DNA of 64,000 nt from Tolypothrix tenuis PCC 7101 (GTDB lineage: Bacteria; Cyanobacteriota; Cyanobacteriia; Cyanobacteriales; Nostocaceae): assembly GCF_002368295.1 (NCBI RefSeq), contig NZ_AP018248.1, forward strand, positions 4,806,500 through 4,870,499, written 5' to 3'. This document shows positions 45,096 to 55,300 of this stretch, piece after piece (position 1 is the first letter of the stretch; each line of letters opens with the position of its first letter). The translations under genes were made by a program, and so were the position numbers. The notes beneath the pieces were generated by a model. The model was not told where the DNA came from, did not search any database, and was given only the letters and a program-made list of their open reading frames with translations.

Positions 45096-47393
45096 ATGTC
45101 ATTCATCAAGCGTCGTCAGTTTTTGCAATTTGCTAGTTCAGCTTTAGCTACTCTTGGCATTAGTCAATTAGAAATTGAGCAACAAGCTATTCGCTATGCC
45201 CAAGTTTTAGCACAAAATACACCCCGCAAAAGAGCTTTATTAGTAGGGATTAACGATTACCTAAAAGTAGGTAATTTTCAATGGTATCCCCTAGAAGGGG
45301 CTGTCAATGATACACAAATCCAAAAAGAACTTTTAATTAATCTCTTTGGCTTTCAACCAGAAGACATCCGCATCTTACATGACCAAGAAGCAACCCGTGC
45401 AAATATTTTACAAGCTTTTGAAGACCATTTAATTAACTGGGCGCAGCCGGGAGATGTAGTAATATTTCACTTCTCTGGGCATGGTTCTCAAGTTGCTGAT
45501 TTAGATAAAGTGTTTGATGATGGACGAGTCAGCACAATTGTACCCATTGACAGCCCTTTGCCACCAGGATATCCCAACAAAGGAGGCGAGGTAGATGATA
45601 TTACTGGGCATACTCTGTGGTTATTAATGCAAAAAATCAACACAGAAAATATCACTTTTGTACTAGATAGTTGTTATTCAGGTGGCGCACGTAAAGGAAT
45701 TTTAACAGTGCGATCGCGTCCTGGCGATCAAGAACTGCTGCGGATTACAGACTCTAAAATCCAACTTTTAGCAAGTAAGCAAGAGCAAGAATATCAAAAA
45801 CAATTGATGTCTCGCTTAAATCTAAGTAATCCAGATTTTGCGAAATTGCGTCAACAAGGTGTACCCAAAGGAGTTATGCTTGCTGCTGCTAGAAGAAATG
45901 AAGCAGCTATTGATACAAGCTTTGCTGATACACCTTGTGGTATTTTTACTTATATACTCAGCCGTTATCTTTGGCAACAAACTGGGGTTAATTCAGTCAA
46001 TCAATTGATGGTAAGTACAGCAAACACCACAGATAGAATACTCAAAGAATACTTCCCAACTTCTAGTCTTGTGCAAAGACCAGAGTTTAACGTCAAACAG
46101 GGAAGCAATAACGACAAGCAAGCGGTTTACTTTACTACAAGAAAAAACATATCTGCTGATGCAGTTGTTACCAAAGTCCAAGGTAATCAAATTGATTTGT
46201 TCTTAGGTGGTATAGATCCTCGGAGTTTAAAAGCCTTTGGTAGAGGTGCAATTTTTACCGTATTTAATAGCCAAGGAAAAGAACAAGGACAAGTACAAAT
46301 TGAATCCAGACAACAGCTCAAAGCTCAAGGCAAACTGATACCAGCAACCACTAGAGGAGCGACAATTGCACCTGGTACATTATTACAAGAGCGATCGCGG
46401 GCAATTCCTAGCAACCTGACTTTGCGAATTGGACTAGATCCATCGTTAGGGCAAGATATAGAATTAGCACGACAGGCACTTAGGACAATTAACAAACGAA
46501 TTGAACCTGTATCAGCTAATCAGCCAGATGTAAATTACATCCTGGGGCGAGTGACACAGGAGTATGTCCAGCAGTTGCAAAAATTGAATGTTAAAAAACT
46601 ACCTGAAGTTGGCAGCATTGCCCTGTTTTCCCCAGCAGCAGATCTAATTCCTGGTTCTGATGGTTCTGCTGGAGAACCTGTAGCTGACGGGGTAAGTAAT
46701 CGCTTGAAGGCAAAACTCAAATCTTTATTAGCCGCCAGCCTCGTCAAGCTGACTTTAAATACAACTTCTTCAAAATTGAGTGTTGCTGCTGCAATGGAAA
46801 CAGTGGATGGTAATGCTATTCAGGCAGAAGCATTTACGGTAAGAGGAGCAACAGTTGCACCTGTTAGTCGCAGTAGAGGACAAACCACTCGTTCTTCCAA
46901 TGCTCAACGCATTACAGTTGGAACCTTAGTCCGCTTTTTAGTTCAGAATAACGAACCTCGTGCTCTCTACATCAGCGTGCTGCTCATCAGTGTAGATGGC
47001 GAGTTATTAGTTCTTTCACCGCTACCGGGAAATGAAGATGCTCCTCCCATTCCTGCAGGACAACAAATTCAAGTCCCCGATCCAGATCGCGGCGAATTGT
47101 ATCAATTTAGAATTGCTGGTGAACCTGGTGTTGCGGAAGTACTAGTAATTGCCAGTACGACACCTTTCAAAAAGGCAATTGAGTTATTGCGGGCACTTGC
47201 AGCAGAATCAGATAGTCAACGGGGAACACCAGTGAATTTGGATCAAAAACCAGATGAAGCAATTGTCAGTTTGCTAAACGATCTTGACGAAGGTACTCGT
47301 GGCGCAGGTATAACACAAGTTGATGGAACCAGCCAAATAGATACACAGCAGATGGCTGCACTATCGATTACATTTGAAATCTTGCCATCTTAG
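45096..47393 (+). CDS. Secreted caspase-family protease (orthocaspase type) with DUF4384-like C-terminus
   Basis: The start KRRQFLQFASSALATLG resembles a Tat signal. Peptidase C14 domain, residues ~45-300: RALLVGINDY, catalytic His129 in FHFSGHGSQ and Cys193 in VLDSCYSGGARKG. Both are intact, so Arg/Lys-specific protease activity is plausible. The long C-terminal part (~330-765) is beta-rich; TLVRFLVQNNEPRALYISVL and LLVLSPLPGNEDAPPIPAGQ mark a DUF4384-like domain. A GGAG precedes ATG 45096 (GTGAGGAGAAG). It lies between TPR-CHAT genes of the same protease clan, which suggests a shared pathway or cascade (inference). Confidence 0.92.
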   Translation: MSFIKRRQFLQFASSALATLGISQLEIEQQAIRYAQVLAQNTPRKRALLVGINDYLKVGNFQWYPLEGAVNDTQIQKELLINLFGFQPEDIRILHDQEATRANILQAFEDHLINWAQPGDVVIFHFSGHGSQVADLDKVFDDGRVSTIVPIDSPLPPGYPNKGGEVDDITGHTLWLLMQKINTENITFVLDSCYSGGARKGILTVRSRPGDQELLRITDSKIQLLASKQEQEYQKQLMSRLNLSNPDFAKLRQQGVPKGVMLAAARRNEAAIDTSFADTPCGIFTYILSRYLWQQTGVNSVNQLMVSTANTTDRILKEYFPTSSLVQRPEFNVKQGSNNDKQAVYFTTRKNISADAVVTKVQGNQIDLFLGGIDPRSLKAFGRGAIFTVFNSQGKEQGQVQIESRQQLKAQGKLIPATTRGATIAPGTLLQERSRAIPSNLTLRIGLDPSLGQDIELARQALRTINKRIEPVSANQPDVNYILGRVTQEYVQQLQKLNVKKLPEVGSIALFSPAADLIPGSDGSAGEPVADGVSNRLKAKLKSLLAASLVKLTLNTTSSKLSVAAAMETVDGNAIQAEAFTVRGATVAPVSRSRGQTTRSSNAQRITVGTLVRFLVQNNEPRALYISVLLISVDGELLVLSPLPGNEDAPPIPAGQQIQVPDPDRGELYQFRIAGEPGVAEVLVIASTTPFKKAIELLRALAAESDSQRGTPVNLDQKPDEAIVSLLNDLDEGTRGAGITQVDGTSQIDTQQMAALSITFEILPS

Positions 47394-47412
47394 TTTTTTA
47401 TTTAAATGTAGT

Positions 47413-49770
47413 ATGCAATTTAAATTTTCCTGGCTCAAGCTGAATGTGGCTTGCTTATCAACACTTCTGGTTTTCCTGACAACTAGTTTATTGAAAGCGG
47501 CGGGAAACTCCATCCCCTTGTGGGTGGACGAGGTTGTTCTCCCCGTCGCTTGGGGCATAGGGCATAGGGCATTGGTATTTTCTTTCCCATTCCCTATGCC
47601 CAATTCCCAATGCCCAAAAACTCCATCCCCTTGTGGGTGGAGTTTTTCATTGATTCCTTTACCAGGATTGACCCAACCCCAACAAAATCAAATAAACGCT
47701 GAAACAGACAGACTATTAAAGCAAGGACTACAACAAATAGCACTTCAGCAATTTGAGCCAGCAATTCAATCCTTGAAGCAAGCAATGCAGATATCGCAAC
47801 AATTAGGCGATCGCAAATCTACTATTCTTGCCCTCAAGCATCTAAATACAGCCTTAGACAATTTGGAAAAATCTTCTCCCCAGCAGGCAAAAGAGCAACG
47901 CGAACAAATTTTGTCTACCCTATCTACAAACGAACTGGCTGTCTTTCAAGGATTGAATAACGAATTTGATCTGAATTTGGCGGGTTGGCAAATGATCATG
48001 GATTTAGGCGATGACCATGTTAAATCAGGTAACTATACTGCTGCAAGTGAGCAATACAAGAAAGCAGGAGTGATTGCCGAATTTCCCACAGAGGAAACCG
48101 GAATAGCACCATTAATCATTCCCAAGCAGGAAAGAGGTATATTGATTGCTCAGGCCAGAACTTTAACAAAACTGGGATGGACTTTGGGGAACTTGGGTGA
48201 TTTACCAGGTGCAGAAAAAACATTACGAGCTTCTGGAGAAATCTGGAGCGAACTCTGGCACAAGACCCAAAGAGACGATCAAAAGCAGCAACTTGACGTT
48301 ATATCTGGAAGTGATGCTATTCGGTTAAAGATATTTGATATTGGAGAGCAGCAGGCTCTAACTTATACCTATTTGCAATCTATTTTAGTCAAACTAAAGC
48401 AACAAAATCAGGCTTTGGCAGCGTCTGAGCAAGTCAGGACAACTGCCCTAATTGACGATTTAGGTTTTCGACTTTCTAGACTTCCTCGGCAAGAACTAGG
48501 TAGTAAACCAGTAACATTAAAGGAACTACAGCAGGTTGCTCGTCTACAAAACACCACATTAGTGGAATACTCGATTATTTATGAAGATATTGTAGATAAC
48601 AATCGGTATCGAGATGATGACACAGATGCCTTTTCATCTGGAGCATCAACTGCCAAACAGTTTATCCAAATTCAAGAACTATCTCTGGAAAGTTTACTTC
48701 CTAAACCGACAAAGTTATTTATTTGGGTGATTCAGCCAACGGGGAAAGTTGATTTCCGAGCAGTTGATTTGAAGTTGTTAAAAAAACCATTAGCCCAAAT
48801 GTTAATTGATAGCCGAGAGGCTATGGGTGTCAGAGGTCGAAGCTCATCCATTAGCATTGAGCCAATCGATGATAAACAACAATTAACTCAGCTACATCAG
48901 CTATATCAGCTTTTAATTCAACCAATTGCCGAGCTACTACCTCGTGATGCTCAGAATAAAGTTATCTTTATCCCACATCGTAGCTTAACGTTAGTTCCGT
49001 TTGCTGCCTTGCAAGATGAACATGGAAAATATTTAATTGAAAAAAACACAATATCTATTGCCCCCTCTATTCGCTCGCTATCTCTTACGCATCAGCTAAG
49101 ACAGCGTGTTCGGGAACGACAAAATGAGCTTCATGATTTCATTAAACCAGCACTTGTTGTGGGCAACCCTACAATGCCAGAATTTGCCAGCGTTCAAGGG
49201 CAAAAGCCTGAACGCTTACCTAATTTACTAGGTGCAGAACAAGAAGCTCAAGCGGTTGCTAGTTTCTTGAAAGTGGAAGCTTTAACAGGAGACAAAGCAA
49301 CGGTTGCAGCAGTGAATTATTTAATTACAGGGGTAAGATTGATTCATCTAGCTACCCATGGATTACTGGAAGTTTTTAGCGACGATGGACTTGGTGCGAT
49401 CGCACTAGCACCATCTGCTAATAATTCAGGTTTTATGACAACAAGTGATATTCAGAATATGCCGGAAATGTTTGCCGATTTGGTTGTTCTCAGCGCTTGT
49501 GATACGGCTAGAGGACAAATCACAGGTGAAGGAATCATCGGATTATCCCGTGCATTTATGACGGCTGGTATTCCTAGTGTTCTTGTTTCTTTATGGGCAG
49601 TAAATGATGTATCAACCGCAGAATTAATGATTGAATTCTACCGAAATATGCAAGAACGTCAACTCAACAAAGCACAAGCACTGCGACAAGCAATGTTAAC
49701 TACGATGCAAAAGTATCCAAAAAATCCTAAAAAATGGGCAGCATTTACCTTAATTGGTGAATCAGAGTAA
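47413..49770 (+). CDS. Secreted TPR-CHAT protease 3
   Basis: The start is ATG 47413 (MQFKFSWLKLNVACL), giving a signal peptide; an upstream ATG at 47374 overlaps the caspase gene. Directly after the signal, residues ~32-80 are encoded by inserted repeat DNA (47505-47641) and have odd composition. Few TPRs follow (IALQQFEPAIQSLKQAMQIS and others), then the CHAT domain: His649 in HLATHGLLEVF and Cys696 in LSACDTARGQITG, ending KWAAFTLIGESE. An acidic/Ser-rich insert (near residue 390) interrupts the first CHAT strands. It is diverged from copies 1 and 2. Confidence 0.88.
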   Translation: MQFKFSWLKLNVACLSTLLVFLTTSLLKAAGNSIPLWVDEVVLPVAWGIGHRALVFSFPFPMPNSQCPKTPSPCGWSFSLIPLPGLTQPQQNQINAETDRLLKQGLQQIALQQFEPAIQSLKQAMQISQQLGDRKSTILALKHLNTALDNLEKSSPQQAKEQREQILSTLSTNELAVFQGLNNEFDLNLAGWQMIMDLGDDHVKSGNYTAASEQYKKAGVIAEFPTEETGIAPLIIPKQERGILIAQARTLTKLGWTLGNLGDLPGAEKTLRASGEIWSELWHKTQRDDQKQQLDVISGSDAIRLKIFDIGEQQALTYTYLQSILVKLKQQNQALAASEQVRTTALIDDLGFRLSRLPRQELGSKPVTLKELQQVARLQNTTLVEYSIIYEDIVDNNRYRDDDTDAFSSGASTAKQFIQIQELSLESLLPKPTKLFIWVIQPTGKVDFRAVDLKLLKKPLAQMLIDSREAMGVRGRSSSISIEPIDDKQQLTQLHQLYQLLIQPIAELLPRDAQNKVIFIPHRSLTLVPFAALQDEHGKYLIEKNTISIAPSIRSLSLTHQLRQRVRERQNELHDFIKPALVVGNPTMPEFASVQGQKPERLPNLLGAEQEAQAVASFLKVEALTGDKATVAAVNYLITGVRLIHLATHGLLEVFSDDGLGAIALAPSANNSGFMTTSDIQNMPEMFADLVVLSACDTARGQITGEGIIGLSRAFMTAGIPSVLVSLWAVNDVSTAELMIEFYRNMQERQLNKAQALRQAMLTTMQKYPKNPKKWAAFTLIGESE
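47505..47641. repeat. Repeat insertion inside the CHAT 3 signal/linker region
   Basis: Two direct copies of ACTCCATCCCCTTGTGGGTG (within 47505-47528 and 47618-47641), each a small hairpin CTCCA(T)CCCC...GGGTGGA, enclose GCATAGG/ATGCCCA-type repeats. The whole block is translated in the CHAT gene. Confidence 0.7.
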
Positions 49771-49773
49771 AGT

Positions 49774-49857
49774 GATGAAGATGATTCCAAAGGATTGGGC
49801 TGCATTCACTCTTATTAGTAACCCAAAATTAATAACAATCTCTCTTTTTATCTGCTT
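49774..49857 (+). pseudogene. Orphan 3' tail of a CHAT gene
   Basis: Just past the stop of CHAT 3, the sequence reads PKDWAAFTLISNPKL, the same ending as the CHAT proteins (PKDWAAFTLIGEAE in copy 2). Only ~15 codons remain, joined to the leader of the next gene. It is a trace of another deleted copy. Confidence 0.75.
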
Positions 49858-51204
49858 ATGACTGATTCTCGCCTGCAACAGGCAATCAAACGTTATCAAA
49901 CAGCTATTGAACAACTTAAGACTACTATTGATGCAACCACAGATCCCAATCATCTCGTCGCAGATGCAGATCAAACAACCCCACCAGAAGAAGTAAAACC
50001 ACAACTTACACCCACGCAAATTTTAGAAGTATTGACAGCGCGAGATGAAGTCCAAGCAGCACTAGCAGATACTACGCAGACATCTGGAGAGAATTTAGCC
50101 GCGATCGCAGAACTTGATAAAGTACTCAAAGATAATGCAGAAGCGATCGCCAGCATCCGCGAAACTGCTGATTGGCAAAATAGCTTTAACCCTGCCAAAG
50201 AAGCTTGGTGGTGGTCATTGCAACCTGAAAAAAAACCTCATAAATTTTGGGATCAGCTTGATTGGTTTTGGAGTACCGTTTCTATATCTTCGCTGACTAT
50301 TTCTCTTGGTTTAGTCGGAGATATTTCCTCTCGTTTCCTTACAGGTGGGCCTGATACACTTGGGGCATTGGCAGTTAGTACACAAAGCATTTTAACCTTG
50401 TTGACTGCTGGCGGCGCACTCACCCTCGCAGGACAGGAAGCTTATAAACGCACACTTAACAGGTTGAAAATACCCGAACAATTTTGGCATGAAATTAGTG
50501 CAGGTTTTTCGCTGTTATTAGTAGTTGGGTTATTTGGTTTGCGGCTATCTCTGCCCCAAATTGCCACCCAGTATAGTAAATGGGGTTTCAAAAACTATCA
50601 AGAAGGTGACTGGGGAACAGCTGAAGAGAATTATCAACGAGCAATTAAACTCAACCCTGATGATACTCTCACCCACTTTCGCTTAGGGTTACTTTACGAA
50701 GAATTGCAAAAACTAGATCTCGCCCGTACTGAATACCAAATTGCAGTACAAGATAATATACCCGATGCCATTAATAATCTATCTCGTCTTTACATCCTCA
50801 ATAAAAACTACCCTGCTGCGGCTAATTTGTTGTTAAAAGCTTTAGCTTCCGAACAGAAATTAAAGCCTAGTGCCGAGACTAAACAAGCTTTACTAAAAAA
50901 TCTAGGTTGGGTAAGGCTCATGCAAAAGCATTACCCAGATGCAGAAGCCAAACTCTTAGAAGCAATTGACTTACAACAATCCGCCAAACTGACAAAAAGT
51001 ATTGCCGCGCCTCACTGTCTATTAGCACAAGTTATGGAAGCCCAAAAGGATAAAAAAGGTGCTCTAAAAGAATGGGAAACTTGTATTCAATATGCCGATA
51101 TTACATCTAGTACTGATGAAGATGGTTGGGTGATTAATGCTCAACAACGCTTGGCAGAACCGGAGTTAACAATTCAAAATTCAAAATTCAAAATTCAAAA
51201 ATAA
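49858..51204 (+). CDS. Membrane-anchored TPR protein
   Basis: The cytoplasmic N-terminal part (~1-125) has helical segments (LQQAIKRYQTAIEQLKTTID). Hydrophobic segments follow: VSISSLTISLGLVGDI, ALAVSTQSILTLLTAGGALT and ISAGFSLLLVVGLFGLRLSL. Then come TPRs (YQEGDWGTAEENYQRAIKLN, HYPDAEAKLLEAIDLQQ). The last ~11 residues (TIQNSKFKIQK) and the stop come from an AATTCAAA heptamer repeat, so the C-terminus was extended by repeat DNA. It sits three bases before the next gene, within the CHAT array. It may hold CHAT proteins or their substrates at the membrane (inference). Confidence 0.78.
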   Translation: MTDSRLQQAIKRYQTAIEQLKTTIDATTDPNHLVADADQTTPPEEVKPQLTPTQILEVLTARDEVQAALADTTQTSGENLAAIAELDKVLKDNAEAIASIRETADWQNSFNPAKEAWWWSLQPEKKPHKFWDQLDWFWSTVSISSLTISLGLVGDISSRFLTGGPDTLGALAVSTQSILTLLTAGGALTLAGQEAYKRTLNRLKIPEQFWHEISAGFSLLLVVGLFGLRLSLPQIATQYSKWGFKNYQEGDWGTAEENYQRAIKLNPDDTLTHFRLGLLYEELQKLDLARTEYQIAVQDNIPDAINNLSRLYILNKNYPAAANLLLKALASEQKLKPSAETKQALLKNLGWVRLMQKHYPDAEAKLLEAIDLQQSAKLTKSIAAPHCLLAQVMEAQKDKKGALKEWETCIQYADITSSTDEDGWVINAQQRLAEPELTIQNSKFKIQK

Positions 51205-51207
51205 GAA

Positions 51208-52380
51208 ATGAGTAGTTTGAATTTAACTGGCAAAATATTAGTATTAGGGATAGTAGTATTGGGGATAGTAAAAACTGCGTTGGCTTTGCCCGCCGCAGGC
51301 ATCGCCCAAGGTCAAGCAGCAGTCTACTCAGCTAGAATTGACTCCTCAACAGGTAAAGTATTCCTCAAGCGCCCTGATTGGTCAAATTTTCGACTTGTTT
51401 CTGTGGGAACAGAATTAAATCAGGGAGATCAGATTAAACCAGATAAAGGTGTCAGGGTGAGAGTAGTTTGCCCTAATCTCTCCAAACCATTTGTTCCTGT
51501 AGGCGTACCATCAGGTTTAAAAACAATCTGTCCTGTTTGGCAAGCAATCATCTCTAAAGCACCTCCACCTGCTGGGATTCTAGGTGGTAAAAATCCCCTA
51601 ATTCCCTACTTAATTACCCCTCGCCATACCCTACTGTTGAGCAGCACTCCTACTTTCCGATGGAATGCCGTGCCTAAAGCTACGCAATATACAGTAATTT
51701 TACAGACTAAAAAAGGAGTAGTGTGGCAAAAGCAGAGCAAAAACAATTCCCTAGTTTATCCTGGCTTACCACCATTACAACCTGGAACAAACTATTCATT
51801 AGTTATTAAAGCTAATAGTGGCAAAACATCTCAAGACGAAGGCACATCTAACCTAGATTTTAAAGTGCTACGTAAATCTGAGGCAACAGCTATCCAATCT
51901 GAAGTCACTAAAATCACTAAATTAGGATTAAATGAACAAGTAACAGCGCTAATGCTGGCAAATCTTTACAGCCGCTACACTTTACCGCAAGATGCAATTC
52001 CAGCCTATGGGTTGAGTGCTGATACCTTCAAAAGCTATAACTTGAGTGCAGATGCGATCGCAACTTTAGAAACTTTAGTAAAAAAAGGTAAGCAATCAAC
52101 AATAGTTTATCGCTCGTTAGGCGATATTTACTGGCAAACGGGATTAGCTCAAAAAGCAGTCGATAATTATTTGATGGCTATCAAACTTGCCAAAGACAGT
52201 GAAGATTTAGAAGCACAGACATTAGCTTTATTTGCTTTAGGCGAAGTCTATGCTGCCACGGATGATAACAAGCAAGCAATTAACTGGTACTCTCAAGCCA
52301 TGAATGGATATACCTTGCTAGGTGATACTAGACGTGCCAATTTTTTAAAGCGGCAAATAGAAAGCCTCAGACAACAATAG
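51208..52380 (+). CDS. Exported FecR-like / TPR protein
   Basis: Signal peptide: LGIVVLGIVKTALALPAAGIAQ, in which LALPAAG is encoded by a 21-bp insert in a HIP1 octamer; without it the site would read KTAIAQGQAA. Residues ~35-95 (GKVFLKRPDWSNFRLVSVGTE ... GDQIKPDKGVRVRVVCPN) look like a FecR-type beta domain, followed by a Fn3-like stretch (LSSTPTFRWNAVPKATQYTV). C-terminal TPRs are IVYRSLGDIYWQTGLAQKAV and ALFALGEVYAATDDNKQAI. Proteins with this layout often sit next to CHAT genes in cyanobacteria. It is probably a periplasmic partner, co-transcribed with 49858. Confidence 0.75.
   Translation: MSSLNLTGKILVLGIVVLGIVKTALALPAAGIAQGQAAVYSARIDSSTGKVFLKRPDWSNFRLVSVGTELNQGDQIKPDKGVRVRVVCPNLSKPFVPVGVPSGLKTICPVWQAIISKAPPPAGILGGKNPLIPYLITPRHTLLLSSTPTFRWNAVPKATQYTVILQTKKGVVWQKQSKNNSLVYPGLPPLQPGTNYSLVIKANSGKTSQDEGTSNLDFKVLRKSEATAIQSEVTKITKLGLNEQVTALMLANLYSRYTLPQDAIPAYGLSADTFKSYNLSADAIATLETLVKKGKQSTIVYRSLGDIYWQTGLAQKAVDNYLMAIKLAKDSEDLEAQTLALFALGEVYAATDDNKQAINWYSQAMNGYTLLGDTRRANFLKRQIESLRQQ
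51277..51305 (-). repeat. HIP1-derived small dispersed repeat, copy 3
   Basis: On the minus strand the unit begins GCGATGCCTGCGGCGGGC and ends AACGC (29 bp). Removing 21 bp restores GCGATCGC and the peptide KTAIAQGQ. It is in frame in the signal peptide of the 51208 gene. Confidence 0.85.
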
Positions 52381-52396
52381 CCTCTCTTGCTCAAAA

Positions 52397-55300
52397 TCAA
52401 TCTGCTTCACCTATAAGTGTGAATGCAGCCCAGTTTTTCGGTTCAGGATGTTGTTTCATAGTTGCCAGCATCGCTGTTCGTAGTGCTATAGCTTTATCAG
52501 GACTTTTCTGGAGGTTTTGATAAAACTCAGTCATTAACTCAGCAGTAGGTGCATCAGGAACAGGCCATAAAGAAACGATCACACTAGGAGTGCCCGCACT
52601 AATCAGCGAACGGGAAAGCCCAATAATGCCATCACCGGTAATTCTTCCTCTGCCAGTATCGCAAGCACTCAACACAACTAGTTCTGCATTTAATTTCACA
52701 CGCTCAAAGATTTCTTCAGCCGTCAGTAAGCCATTGTCTTTACCTGATGGTGCAAGAGCGATCGCACTCCCCAAACCTTGGATATCATCAAGTAACCCAT
52801 GAGTCGCTAAATGAATAATTCGGGCTTGAGATAAAAGTTGCAATATCGCAGATTTAGTTGCTTGATCTCCTGTGATGGCTTGAGTTTTCAAAATTGGTGC
52901 GATCGCTTTTGCTTCTGCTTCAGCACTAGGTAAGGGGAGTAATTGCTGTGGAGGTTCTCCAATTTTAGGCGGAACTTTTGGCATAGTTGGATTACCAACA
53001 ACTACCGCATCCTGTTTTTGGAAAGACGCGATTAATTTTGTTGCTCCCAAGCGTTTCCTTTGCTGGCGTGTCAAATCCAAAACTTGAATTGAAGGTGAAG
53101 TGAGGATAGTATGTTTTTCAATCAAGTATTTGCCATTTTCATCTTGCAAAGCTGGGAAGGGAACGAGAAATAAAGAACTTTGCGGTATAAAGATAACTTT
53201 ATCACTTTCCTTTTCGGGTAATAAATCTGCGATCGGTTGGAGCAAAAGTTGATGCAGTTTTTTTAATTGATTTGTGGTTGCGGCTTGATTAGGTGTGTGA
53301 ACAATTTCAATACTGGGACTTCTCACATTTATAGTTTCACGGCTACGATATACAAGCTCTACCAGATTTATCTTTTCTTTCTGCCACAGTGGTTTTAGAT
53401 CTACTTTGCGAAATGTAAGTTCACCTGTAGGCTGGATTACCCAAATGTAGAGTTCTGATTCTTTAAACTCTATTTTCCCTGCAATGTTGAAGTCATCGTA
53501 AACAATTGAATACTGAACTAAAGTGGCATTTTGTGTCTTAGCTATTTGTTTAATTTCTGCAATTTTGGGTGGAGATGGTAATTGTTGATTGGGGTTAGAA
53601 GAGATTCGAGAACTCAGTAACTCCACAAAAGCTCTCGCCCGTCCTCGTTCGGCTATTTCTAAAGCTACATCAGTTTTATTTTGAGCTATTAAAACTTGTT
53701 GTAAAGCACGGTAGGTATTAAGCTGAGTATCAAAAATTGATATCTTTTCGCTATCTTGTAATTTAGCTCGGAGCGATTCTCTAACTTTCATGCCTTCAAT
53801 TAGAGTACTTTCTGCTAATTTAAGATTTCCTTGTTTGTAGAAATAAAATCCTAAATTGTTCAGTAAGTTACTTGTGCTTTGAGAATCTTTGATTTCTTGT
53901 GTAATCGCCAAGGATTGCTGCGAATAATCAATTGCTTTTGGGTAGTTTCCCTGATAAGAATACACCAGACCAAGATTTCCGAGCGCTACACTCTCACCCT
54001 TACGGTCTTTAATTGTTTGTGCAATTACCAAATGCTGCTGGTGATAATTAATGGCTTGTGCATAATCTCCTAATTTAGTGTAGATATCGCCAAGATTGGC
54101 AAGTGCATTTCCCTGACTTTGAGAGTCTTCTATTTGTTTTGCGATCGCTAATGACTGTTTTTGATAATCAATCGCTTTACGGTCGTATCCTAGGTAAAGG
54201 TATGCAGCCGCAAGATTTCCGAGTGATTGTCCCTGGCCTTTTAGGTTATTGATTTCTCGCGCAAGCTTCAAAGACTGCTCATGATATTTAACGGCTTTTT
54301 GATATTCTCCCAGGAAAAAGTAGACATTCCCCAAATTTCCTAAGATTTTACCTTTAGTAACAGGGTCTTGCACAATTGCTAAACCTTGCTGTTGTAGCTC
54401 AATTGCTTGTTTGTAGGCTCCTTGATCGAGGTAGACATTACCAAGATTTGTTAGTGATGTCACAACGCCTTGAAGGTTGTTAACTTCTTGTGCGATCGCC
54501 AAGGACTGCTGATGGTAGCTAATTGCTTTTGGGTAGTCGCTTATTTTTGTGTAGGCGAGACCTAGATTTCCGAGTGATTGTCCCTCACCCTCACGATCCT
54601 TAGTTTCTCGTGCAAGGTTCAAAGACTGCTGAGAGTAATCAATTGCTTTTAGGTAGTCTCCCTTTTCCAAGTAAGCAGTACCAAGATTTCTCAGTATTTT
54701 ACTCTCACCGTTACGGTCATTAATTTCCCGTGCAATTGCCAAAGTCGGCTCTAGTAACTGAATCGCTTTTGAGAAGTTTCCCAAATTACTATAGGTATAG
54801 CCGAGATTAATCAGTGTATTTACCTCATCTACGCGGTCTTTAATTTCTCGATAAATTAGTAGTGCTTGTTCCCATGACTTTGATGCTGCTGGAAATTGAC
54901 TGGTTTGAAATTGTTGCATACCTTGATCAAACAGTCTATCTGCTTCCAGTTTTCTGGGATTATTTTGGAGTTGAACATTTGATAGAACTTGAGAAACTGC
55001 AGTTTCGAGTTGAGGATCTTTAATGTCTTTTGCGATCGCCAATGCTTGCTGAAAAAATCTGATTGCTTGGCTGTTATTACCCGCAGCAAGATGAACCTGT
55101 CCTAGACTAAATATAGCTTCCAGTTCTCCCCGTTTATTTTGAATATTCCTCACAATAACTAAACTCTTCTCCAAGTATTCAAATGCTTTGGGGTAATTTT
55201 TAATGAAAACGTAAATATTTGCCAGGCCAGATAAAGCCTTTAACTCTAACTCATGGCGTTGATTTTTGCTGTCGTTGCTATAGCTTGCACCCTGCACAAT

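Noticed and set aside
44738..45109. 123-residue minus-strand ORF between CHAT 2 and the caspase
   Set aside because: It covers a truncated repeat and a MITE; low-complexity and no family match.
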